NCBI GenBank assembly: GCA_001632435.1 | Contig: KV424070.1 | Span: forward strand, 9,163-54,239 | Reading direction: 5' to 3' | Source of the DNA: Calocera cornea HHB12733 | Lineage: Eukaryota; Basidiomycota; Dacrymycetes; Dacrymycetales; Dacrymycetaceae | DNA length: 45,077 nucleotides | Shown here: positions 32,782 through 42,261 of the stretch, piece by piece | How positions within the stretch are numbered: the stretch's first letter is position 1 | How the letters are laid out: each line of letters opens with the position of its first letter | Translations under genes and position numbers: made by a program | Notes under the pieces: generated by a model | What the model was told of the DNA's origin: nothing | What the model saw: only the letters and a program-made list of their open reading frames with translations | Database searches by the model: none

Positions 32782-33411
32782 ATGCCTGATGCAACTGACC
32801 GCCCCACTGCTACTGTGATGGTAAGTGACACATTTCTTCTTTTATTTACATGCAGGTTCCGGAAGACACCTATCCATGATGATACCTTTCGGAACCTCTA
32901 TATATAGGTCAATACTTGGGAAACTGATTGATTCTTATAGAACAACTCAACGGATCCTCCTGGTTCACCTTCCAGAGTTCCTACTCTTACTCCTGGTGAG
33001 TATTTCGGCTTTCCACTGGCCTAAGCATCTACTGACAATGATCAAGCTATGGCCAGGGCAATTGTGAACATGCTCGGCGACCTCACTGAGCCAGCCAGCC
33101 CAACTGGCATGTCCGAGACACCCTTGTCCAACAACACCACACTGGTGGGAGGGGAGGAGGACGAGGAGGAGGACGAGGAGGAGGAGGATGGGAATAGCAC
33201 TGCCCTGAACTCGGATGCCATTCCAACGTCTGACAGTGACTCTGACATCTCGGATTGTGATATTGGCTCCCCACTGATTGTTGGAGAGGATGAGGGCAGG
33301 GTTGAGCCAGGAGAGGATGGCAAGGAGGGGGAGGATGGGGCGGAGGAGGAAGCGGATGAGGAAGACTACCAGGGCCATGAGGAGGAGGCGGAGGATGGCA
33401 CGAAGGATTGA
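32782..33411 (+). CDS. Possible small acidic protein, 152 aa
   Basis: Best model: exons 32782-32820, 32941-32995 and 33047-33411. The third exon is an open frame starting ARAIVNMLGDLTEPASP and continuing into long Glu/Asp runs (GGEEDEEEDEEEEDG) and a Ser/Asp stretch (TSDSDSDISDCD). Introns use GTAAGT...ATAG and GTGAGT...CAAG; the first is 120 nt, so an extra small exon may be missed. I recognise no domain. Very acidic disordered proteins of this kind can be histone chaperone-like or nucleolar, but nothing here proves that. It could also be a fragment of a transposon-associated gene. Confidence 0.38.
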
Positions 33412-33552
33412 GATCATGGAGTGATCTTGATACGCACATATAAGCTGTGTGTGTAAGGGCTGGAAAGGATTGGAGGGATAGAGCTGATCATTGACCACTG
33501 AACGGCGACGCACATACAGCTTGTTATCATAGTATGACGAGCTGCCACGGGC

Positions 33553-34080
33553 TTAATCTAGCCACTTCTTGTCGGTGCTAGCCAACTTCGGATCCATCCC
33601 CCCCTCTGGCATCTCGGTCGAATAGATCCTGACCCTTATTCCGTCCGGATCTTCGCACACCACCAAGTGTCCAATCAGTCCTCTGAGCTTGCCCGAATTT
33701 TCCACCCCCTTGGTCTGGAACCACTCAGCCCACTGGTCGATCGCCTGCTCAGAAGGCACAGACAGAGTGAGCAAATCGACGTGCTTCTCCGCCAGGGCCT
33801 TAGCGCTGTCGGGAGCGAGCCGGAGCTCGATTAGGATCGGCTCTGTCGTCACGGGGATTTTGTGCTCCTTGGGGTGCTCGATAGTAGGCGAGAGGCGGAG
33901 GATGTGCGCGTACAGCCGGCCGGAGGCGTCGTGGTGGTCGTATGCGGGGATATGGACGGCACTGAGGACGGAGGTGTAGAACGTGAGCGAGCGGGCGAGG
34001 GAGGTGCAGGGGAGCTTCAGGTGGTGCACGCCGGAGTATGGGGGTGCAGTGGGGGTGGCTTGGGAGGATGAGGAGGCCAT
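33553..34080 (-). CDS. VOC (glyoxalase/bleomycin-resistance fold) family protein, 175 aa
   Basis: Single exon. The beta-alpha-beta-beta-beta modules of the vicinal oxygen chelate superfamily are recognisable: GVHHLKLPCTSLARSLTFY at the start, ILIELRLAP in the middle, HVDLLTLSVPSEQAIDQW opening the second module and VVCEDPDGIRVRIYS at the end. The closing motif is usually DPDGNxIEL, with the Glu binding metal; here that position appears to be Arg, so metal binding and enzyme activity may differ. No signal peptide. Size is normal for a single-domain member. Substrate unknown. It is divergent from the GBD/FH3 gene with about 640 bp between the starts. Confidence 0.82.
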   Translation of the reverse strand: MASSSSQATPTAPPYSGVHHLKLPCTSLARSLTFYTSVLSAVHIPAYDHHDASGRLYAHILRLSPTIEHPKEHKIPVTTEPILIELRLAPDSAKALAEKHVDLLTLSVPSEQAIDQWAEWFQTKGVENSGKLRGLIGHLVVCEDPDGIRVRIYSTEMPEGGMDPKLASTDKKWLD

Positions 34081-34720
34081 GCTGGGCGAAATTGGGGTGG
34101 GGAGACTTGGAGTTGCCAGGGGTTATATGTAGGTGGGAGGGGCGTTCGGCGGTTGGGACGCCGCTGCATGTTTGCGACCGATTCAAGTAGGCAGCACGCT
34201 CCGTGCCCTGATTTGGCGAGCTTTTGGAATCTAAAGATGAAGCATAGCAGTAACAGTTGCGTACGCGGTGACGTTCGCGAGCAAGAGTGCCTGAGGTAAG
34301 CAAGCCGAGATCATCAACGGACCGGACCGGATGAGAGCATACACCGGGAGTAGCCAGATCGCGAATCAGACTAGCAGTCAATTTAACGACGCAAGTTCGC
34401 CGTCGCTAGCTCGAGGACTGCTCCAGCTCCAGTCAGGGCGCTCCAACCGCAGTGTGCCAGTGTGAACAATTGACAAACGTTGTCATGCTCCACCGCATCG
34501 TGCCCTTCCAGTCCGGAGCGGAAGCAAGTGCAAAAGAAATCAGTCTCACGTGACCGAGTTCGCGTCGAGGCGATTGAGCCGCGGTTGCTTCCGGGCCACG
34601 CTGCGTGCCTGCCAGACATTCCCGCACTCACGCCTCCTTAGCCCGTTCAACATCCCGCTCTCGACGACCAACAGCGACACCTGTGCCAACCATCTGCGGC
34701 CAGTAGGCAGCAAGGCAAGG
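34081..34720. promoter_or_regulatory. Shared intergenic region between divergent VOC and GBD/FH3 genes
   Basis: 640 bp expected to contain both promoters. The minus-strand motif ACATATAACC about 40 bp before the VOC start is TATA-like. No gene seen. Confidence 0.4.
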
Positions 34721-36928
34721 ATGTTCAAGGCTTTCCGCCACCCGAAGCGCTCCCTGTCAACCGACTCACTCGTCGACTTGCAGAGGGGTGAGCTCAAGAC
34801 GGCTCAGTCAGCGCCCGCGATGCCATCAGCGGGCAAGCGCGACGGCAAAGAGAATCGTCATGAGCGCATGCAGAGCGCATCGGCTGTTCTCACCCTTCAA
34901 AAGGATGGGAGCAAGACAAACGGGAAAACGTGGACTGGGCCACCGCCGATGTTGAGCAAGCCGGGGAAGGAGGGCAAGAGCTCGTCTCTGGGCGCGAAGG
35001 CGGGAACAATTGATCGGGAGAAGCTGGTGCAGTTGAGTGAGGTGCAGGACGCGTTTGATAAGATGCTGGTGCGATCATATCCCCTTATCGTGTCGCTGTC
35101 GGTCTGAACCATGCATCGCAGGATGACCTGCAAATCCCAGAATCACTCCGCCCACGGCTCACTACACTCGAACCCTCGGTTAAAGCAGCCATGCTCCGCT
35201 CTTCGAAGACACTCGACTTCCTCGCAGCGACTGGGCCTGCACCCCCCGCTTTCACCAAGTCCGTGCGCAAGGTCCGATCTGACGACTCGCTGGTCCCTCG
35301 TACCTCCACCCCAATGCTCTCCCCGAAGAAGCGGAAGGCATTCGAGTCCCCGCCTGCCACTCCCATTCGCCGGGGCTCTAAGCCGCCCTTCGAGGTTATG
35401 GAATCGAGCTCTTCGTTTGCCTTCGTAGGTGCGGATTTGACCCTCGCCAGCACCAAGTCTTCGCGCCCTGTGTCCGGCGACATGCCCCAGTTCCCGTCAA
35501 TGTCCTCCCTGGCCGACCTGGACGACGCACCTCCGAAGTCCGTCAAGTCCCGCCTCAACAGCAAGGAGAAGGCTCTGAACACCCCAAGCGGTCTCGCTGG
35601 CATGCTCGCCAATACCAGCGCGACGAAGGTTGATGTTGAGCGCGTCAAGAAGCTGCGATTGTTGCTGCGCAACGAGCCCGCGAGCTGGACCGAGGAGTTT
35701 TTGTGCCACGGTGGGTACGTCGCACTGCTCGGTCGGTTGAAAGAGCTGTTGAATGTGGAGTGGCGGTATGTCTCCTTTCGTCCAACCGGGGAAACAATGA
35801 CTAACCGCTGCAACAGAGACGAGCAGCACGATGATCAAGCGCTCTATGAATTGCTTCGCTGCTTGAAGGCGCTCTCCACCTCCTCGATTGGCTCTTTCGC
35901 TCTGCGTTCCTCCTGTCCAACGCCGTTCTCCTCGCTCGTCGAGCTGATGTACAGCGACAAGAAGCCTGGCGATGTGCCCACCCGCCAGCTGATCGTCGAG
36001 CTCTATCTGATTCTCTTCGAGCTGTACCCCACACGCGCTGCTGGTTGGAGCGGAGCGAACAGCAACCCAGGCACGCCCACTAGACGAGCAGCGAACAGCC
36101 TCTATCCCCTTCCTCCATCCCACGACTCACTTTTCTCCCTCCTGCGCTCTCTCTTACTGACGAAACCTCCGCCGAGAGCAGAGGCTGAGCTCTTCGCACC
36201 ACCCCCGGAAGAGCACGAGTTCATCGCCACCTTGCATACACCAAGGATCTACAAAAACCATTTGGCAGAGCTCAGCGATATATGCAGGGACTATTTTTGG
36301 GTGTTCTGCCATCCGGGCAACGCGATCTGGCAGCTCGAGGAAGTGGACGAGAGTGTGGTGGAACGTCCACGCGCACCAGGTGGCATGACAGGCGGTGTCG
36401 AGTTCGAAGCGATGAGCTATCTTGTATGTCCGCGCATGTCTTCTTCGGCGGCTATTCTGATGGTGCTGCGTAGACGACCCATTTGAGGTTTATCAATGCG
36501 ACAGCGAAAGCCGCTATCGAGCAGAACTTACCGTCAACTTCTGAACTTTCGGCTCGAAGGTTCCACGAAGACCTCTTTGCTTCAGGGCTGGAGCGCATAC
36601 TTGCGGTATGTAATCCATGTTACCACCAGTTGTTCCGTTCTGATCCCCATCTAAATAGATAATCCGCAAAGCATCAGCAACCTACTATCCTACCCTGCAT
36701 CTTGAGATCGCTCGGTATATCCATCTAGCTATTCATGCACGATTCGAACTTCCCTGGTCTCTGTCGCGCCTGGTTGGAAGTCCGCCTTCTCCTGTCCGGC
36801 GAGCTGGCATCACAACGCCGGATCGGTCGGGCGCAAGCGGCAATGGGAAGAGCCCAGGGAGACGGCCGCAGGGCGGCCGGCCGCCGATCCTTCCTGCCAC
36901 ACCTCGACTCGACGCTATTCGGATGTGA
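34721..36928 (+). CDS. Rho-binding GBD/FH3 domain protein lacking formin FH2, 666 aa
   Basis: Five exons: 34721-35068, 35122-35765, 35817-36423, 36474-36605 and 36659-36928, all joined by 50-53 nt introns with clean signals. The protein opens MFKAFRHPKRSLSTDS, then VQLSEVQDAFDKMLDDLQIP and LRPRLTTLEPSVKAAML, which fit the start of the diaphanous GTPase-binding domain. After a disordered Ser/Pro insert it resumes with the armadillo-like FH3 part (VKKLRLLLRNEPASWTEEFL, GGYVALLGRLKELLNVEWR, ALYELLRCLKALSTSSIGS, and SARRFHEDLFASGLERILA). It ends in a short Pro/Gly/Arg-rich tail. No FH1 or FH2 domain follows, and the next 840 bp are non-coding, so it is not a truncated formin model. Similar FH2-less proteins exist in other fungi and probably act as Rho/Cdc42 effectors or scaffolds. 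Confidence 0.83.
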
Positions 36929-37774
36929 TGCACCAACGATCTGATCAGCGCACCATCTGGCTCCCTTTACTTCTGGTCTTCTACGATGAACGATCAAAAC
37001 AACATGCTTCTGCCTGCGGAACTTCCGTTGCTTTCTTTGGGATGACCCTTCGCCAAAACATTCGACCCTTGGGGCTTGTCTCGCACCTGGCTGCCTGCCT
37101 TCGTACGAAACTACAAACACACTGCTTCAATCATCCATCTGACGACAACCCATTCTCGAAATAGGCTGTCTCTTTTTCTGTAATACTATCCGCAATTGTT
37201 ATGAATGATTCATTGCTCCTCCGTTGCGTTCCTTGATGTTTCGATCTTCACAACGGATCCGAGCAGGCTCCACAAAATCTCCACGTGAATAGGAGGGCGA
37301 CCCTATTCATGGCACGGGAGGATGAGAGGGCTGATTTCCCTCGATCGTCCACTCGTGAGTCACGATCCGTGTTTGACTCTGGGGTCAGCGTTCTGAATTC
37401 TTCTCCCGCTGTCCTAGCGACAATCCATGGCCGAGGGATGGTCTCATTACGTTTGCTATCAACCTGGGTGTCCATGATTCATGTAGGTCATCTCGACTCC
37501 AACCGATCACCTGAGCAACAGAAGCCTGCTATCCCACACAGCCTACCGAATGTCAGCCGACGATCTTGCGCCACATCATCTCCGCCCTGTATGAAATGTC
37601 GTCCAGCCTCTGTGTCTTGTTATGGACATCATCGAAGCCCGCGGATTTGGATGTGAGAACATGCTTCACTGTAGTTAGTGCAAGAGGTACGCCCTTCACT
37701 CAAGACCGGCTTGGCCATCTGATGTACGGTCAATCCCTTTCTATCAGGGGAGGTCAGGATCGGTCTTGGAGGAC
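36929..37774. other. Intergenic region, no gene recognised
   Basis: About 850 bp after the GBD/FH3 gene and before the DUF6533-like relic. No supported frame. Confidence 0.4.
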
Positions 37775-38060
37775 ATGGCAAAGTTGGAGGGCGAGTCGAG
37801 GGTGTCAAGTTGGGCTGAAGAGACTCGGTGTCTACAAGCACGGGCGACACAGTATTGCATCGCTGCTAGCGCGATGAGATTGCTCTTCCGTCTCGCCCTC
37901 ACGTCCAGAACTGAGATGCTTCCTGCAGGCGATTCTTTTCTATGACGTTGTAGTCACGTTTCCTCGGGAGGTGCTGTCCTACTGTACCCTTCTCGGCCTT
38001 TCCACTTACAGTATCTGGAGGGTCCAGACGGGGAATGGAGTCAGGAGATTCTGACACACA
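37775..38060 (+). pseudogene. Truncated DUF6533-like membrane protein relic
   Basis: Exon 1 (37775-37873) encodes MAKLEGESRVSSW... ending ATQYCIAASA, aligning with the first exons of the two complete paralogs. Exon 2 (37929-37970) is 42 nt, exactly the paralog size, and encodes AILFYDVVVTFPRE, the family signature. The donor after exon 1 reads ATGAG instead of GTGAG, a single G-to-A change that should block splicing. Sequence after ACTTACAG shows only ATC TGG of the expected IW motif and then loses all similarity; the nRY motif and later helices are missing. Hence a non-functional 5' remnant. Confidence 0.65.
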
Positions 38061-38723
38061 CTGGAGATGACTTCATTGTCCTATGCTTAATTATTGGCGG
38101 TTTCGGTAGCAACTGTCTTGCACCACTCTTGATAGGGCAACTCGTTTGCATTTTCATCTCTAAACAGAGTTTTACCTGTTTTGGAATCTAGGCAGGTCGT
38201 CTTTCATCATTATGTGGCTATTGCAAGCGCACCCACGGCCTGTCATCGCCAGGAGCTGAGACAACACATCATCCCTATGACATGTGGAACTGAGTTCGAT
38301 GATTAACTCTCCAATCTGGGTCGAGGTTCCTATCATATGGTGCAGTCGATGGTGGGAAAGCGCAACGAGTTCGTGACTGGTTCAACTGGGGAACTTGAAT
38401 GGTCTTCGGGAAAGCGCATTTCTGACGAGACGTCACACTGAAGTGCCTTTTCCGAAGTCGGTTCAAAGAAAGAGGATTTCCCGTGAGAAGAGAGTAGGAG
38501 CGTGCCTCATCAAGAAATTGCCAAATTTCAAAGTCCGCCCGGGAAAGTAGAAGACCGAGGAGCGAACCCGGCGGTGTCGGCGCGAGGCCTCTTGCAGGTA
38601 TTTTAGGCGCGTCACACTGCCCTTTATTTCTCTTTGTGCATACGTACCCTCGACGGCCCTCTGCATATACCTCAGCCTGTACATACCCTCAGCCGCTATA
38701 GCTCCAGGAAGGACAACAGCATC
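38061..38723. other. Intergenic region, no gene recognised
   Basis: Follows the relic; no remaining DUF6533-like exon could be found here. The right end is the upstream region of the next membrane protein gene. Confidence 0.4.
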
Positions 38724-39885
38724 ATGGACAACTCTTCTCCCCCTTGGTCTTGTGCGACTGGCAATACGTTCCCAACTAACCCAGACATTACCGGTTCGTA
38801 GTCCGCTCATTTGGACACGAACTTACGGGAGCTCATCAGGCTTCTTTCAGGTATCGGGGTTTGTGCCGTATTGAAGGGCGAACGCTTCCAACCTGAGTAA
38901 TTTACAGGTTCGGATATCGTTGTATGCCTCAACAATCATCGGTTTCATCATGGCCTTCTGTACGTTTCTGTGTACTTATCTTGGAAAGGTACATGTCCAG
39001 CTCATCGACGCGTCTTTCTAGTCTTCCCGCACGACCTGGACAGCTATCGAGACGCAGCACGAACTTCGCTCGTTACTTCGACGTCGATGATCATAGCATC
39101 TCTGTATGCTCGCTACACCGGCCTAGGCATGAGCCTCATCGATGCGCAGATCGTCACCATGTTCGTAACCGCGATCACAGCGTGCTACTACAGCGTGAGC
39201 AAGTTCGACTTCGGCTTCACCACACGAATTGCTGTGCGAATGCACCTCATCCTGTCCGCGGTCTTTGGTATCCTCGTTTACTACGACGTAGGCCACTTCG
39301 GCGGCACTTCATACCAGCCTGATTGCTACGATAACACCCAGTTCCGGTTCGTGATCTTCAGCAGGACAATCAGTGCGACCAATCAGGGACTGCGGATCTT
39401 CGCGCTTCTGCTGTACGCTTTCGTCCTGGGCGAGTTTATTTGGGACGGGAGGAAACGGTTCACCATCGGGATGCTGCGCTCGATCATATTCTTCACCGAG
39501 GAGTCGTTCGGAAGGGCACTGCTACAGATCGCACAGCACATTGCGGCGGGAAAGCTGGGCGGAGAGAAGAAAGGGTGTAAGTGCAATTGCGCAATCCCGC
39601 CCCTCTGGCCTGACGTGCTGTAGTGCCAAGGAGAGCATCATTCGGAGGCATCGTCATCATCATATACCTCATTGTCACGGTCGAGCAAATGATCAGCTGG
39701 AACGGGCTCAACGCCAATGGCTCCCCCATAAGCTCGGTATGTTGCCAATGCGTTGGCATGGAGTCGTGCTAATATCCGTGCAGTGGACGTTCGGGCAGAC
39801 CGTCGCGGTCGTCATGCTAGCAGACCAAGTCTGCAAGCTCGTCATCAAGTTTGCGCGCAGGCTCAAGGGCCAGGAGTACCCTTAG
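38724..39885 (+). CDS. Multi-pass membrane protein of unknown function, six exons, 299 aa
   Basis: Exons: 38724-38793, 38852-38859 (8 nt), 38908-38959, 39022-39576, 39624-39736 and 39784-39885. The start MDNSSPPWSCATGNTFPTNP is followed by DITGIGVRISLYASTIIGF, where the 8-nt exon supplies GIG. Hydrophobic helices follow at DAQIVTMFVTAITACYY, IAVRMHLILSAVFGILVYY, GLRIFALLLYAFVLGEF, GGIVIIIYLIVTVEQMI and FGQTVAVVMLADQVCKL. The layout (N-terminal PDIxGIGVR-type motif and about seven helices) is one I associate with lineage-expanded agaricomycete membrane proteins without assigned function. It is distinct from the DUF6533-like family although it lies in the same cluster. The C-terminus KFARRLKGQEYP is short and basic. 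The frame is intact. Confidence 0.78.
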
Positions 39886-40395
39886 ATGGAATCGTCAGAG
39901 GTCGTCTAGTCAGTCATATACCCAGCATATGTAAACTATCCATGCACCATGTATCGCCAAGATAACATGTAACCGTCTGTTCCGAAGGTCGGACTGTATC
40001 GAAATGAGGACTCTGTTGCTGTCCCAGGCGAGATGGAGCCTTTACGTTCCGAGCACCATTAGGCACAATGTCACTAAGTACAGGGGCGGAGGCCGTGGCG
40101 CGTCCGTGACACAAATGATTGCGCAGTCAGAATTTGCCTCACTCTCGAATGATGGACCATCTGGGTTCGCCCGCAATGACTGACCAAATGGGGGTTCCAA
40201 ACCCGGTTTACCGAGCACCTCCCCGAAAGAAGGCCCGATGACCTCGTTCTGACCGCGAAAACCTATGACGCATCTTATACAGTCATGTACTGGGGGTGTG
40301 GGACCGTGGTGGACAGCATACTGACTCTGCTTTTGAGTTACCTTCTAGATTGCCCAGTTGAGATTAATAGATCTTCCCAAACCCCCCCGTACGTA
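39886..40395. other. Intergenic region between convergent membrane-protein genes
   Basis: About 500 bp containing both 3' ends; no gene seen. Confidence 0.45.
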
Positions 40396-42000
40396 TCATG
40401 GTACGACACGGTCTGCAGGCCTGGCTATGATTACACCGCGATCTGGTCCCTCTTCATCGAACGGTCCAGACGTTTCAGTGACTGTGGTTGCTTGGGCCCA
40501 GTCGCTCGAAGTAGCAACATCCCGAAGATGGAGGTAAATCCTGTAATACCTCAGCCAACCGCTTCGCAAGATCACGAGCACGGTTTACCTTGCGATCAAA
40601 ACTGTTGAGAGGGTCCAGTCGGGCCTACGCGTGCTCGTCAAATTGAAACCTTCAAGTAATAGAGAACAGTCCCTCACACGTAGGCAACAAGGAATAATGG
40701 ATCCTGCAGTAATAGACAGACTCAGTGCCGTTAGATTCTAAGTGGACGAAAGCTCACCGGAAAAACAGTGAAGGCTAACAAGTTGATTATTTGGAATACT
40801 AGCTGCCGGTTAGCAGAGGTTCTCGTTCAGAAGTAAAATCCAAAGATACGCACTCAAGATGACCTGGAACGACCATGAGTCAGCCATGTTATAGAGAGGG
40901 TATGCTCACAGTGACCCCACCGTGTTATAAAAGATCCCATCCTGAAGCAGGCAGGATGACAGGTTCTTGCACCGGAACCTCGATGTGAAGTAGCTGCGCT
41001 GATAGGCTGCCCATACGAGCAATACCCAAACGATGCTTTCGAATATGAGCTGCGGAGAGAAGGAGATCAACCTCAGCTATTGTGCATTCGCACAAGGCAC
41101 TTACCGCACCAACCCAACCACTCCAGAGCCAGGCTGGTTTGTTAGAGATGGCACAGATACCTGGAACCTGCACATAAGACGCAAAGGCATCCTCCACTGC
41201 CATATCGTGGTGAGTGGCGACGTCTCCGTTCCGACACCTCTAGAACGTACTATTGGACCAAGTACGCAAGTAGTACGCGACGATGGCAAGAGACGGAAGC
41301 CAGTTGATAAGCCATAGGAGGACCAAGAGCACCTTAATGAATCTAACCCTGCTGTAGAGAACATACACACGCAACACGATGAGTGCTTGCACCGGAAGAG
41401 TTCAGCTTGGAGCTCGCTGTTTAAGCGCTAATCACTGACCACCGCCGACAACTTGAGCCACAAAGACCACATAAGCGGCGAGCCAGAATAAATAGTCTCC
41501 AAAGCTGAAGAAAGTGATTAAAGGCGGTTAGAAGGCAGATCTGTTTCGGCATACAACTAAAAGACTGAACGTTAGGCATTTGAAACTACCCAGTCTGGCT
41601 CAGCTGAATCATCGTACCTCTTCCGACGGCGTGCCAGAGAAACCACCCATAACTGTGCAAACATTGCGTTCTCAACGGCGTGATAATTTGACTTATTAAG
41701 TACTCACCATAGACTTGCGCAATGCACGCCAACACGACCGAATAACGGTTGAACATGTACAGATATTTGGCCAGGGAGCGGCGAGCACCCCAAATCAAGA
41801 GACTCTGGCGTCTGGAGTGAGTCTCTTTCAGTATGTTGAGTCCACCCATCAAGCTCGTACCTCTTGTGGAAGGGTGATCACCATATCGTAGAAAGCGATA
41901 GACTGCTCAGACTATTCAGAGTCAAATTGTTGGGATCGGACAGGGAGGTAGCTTACAGCGCTGACTGCCATGCCATACTGAATGGCTCGCACTTGGTATA

Positions 42001-42023
42001 CTGTACGTCGCCGTGAAGGTGTA
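42001..42023 (+). repeat. Left terminal inverted repeat of the transposon
   Basis: 23 bp, perfect inverted match to 44617-44639, preceded by TA. Confidence 0.93.
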
Positions 42024-42261
42024 CAAAACCTCCGGCTAGTCTATCCTTGGCGGAAGTTGTTATCATATGCACCATTGAAATACTGTCATTTGTGGCCGTT
42101 ACATTTTACAGCTGTGCACGCGACGTGGCCTCCACAGCAGCTCGTGACCTCTGTTTTGACAACTGTGCGCAATTAGTAGCTGCAATCAGTACTGGCAATC
42201 AGTTATGCTGGGGTGCTTATAAGTGCTGCACTTGCCTGCTCCTGTCCGCTATCACAGCACA

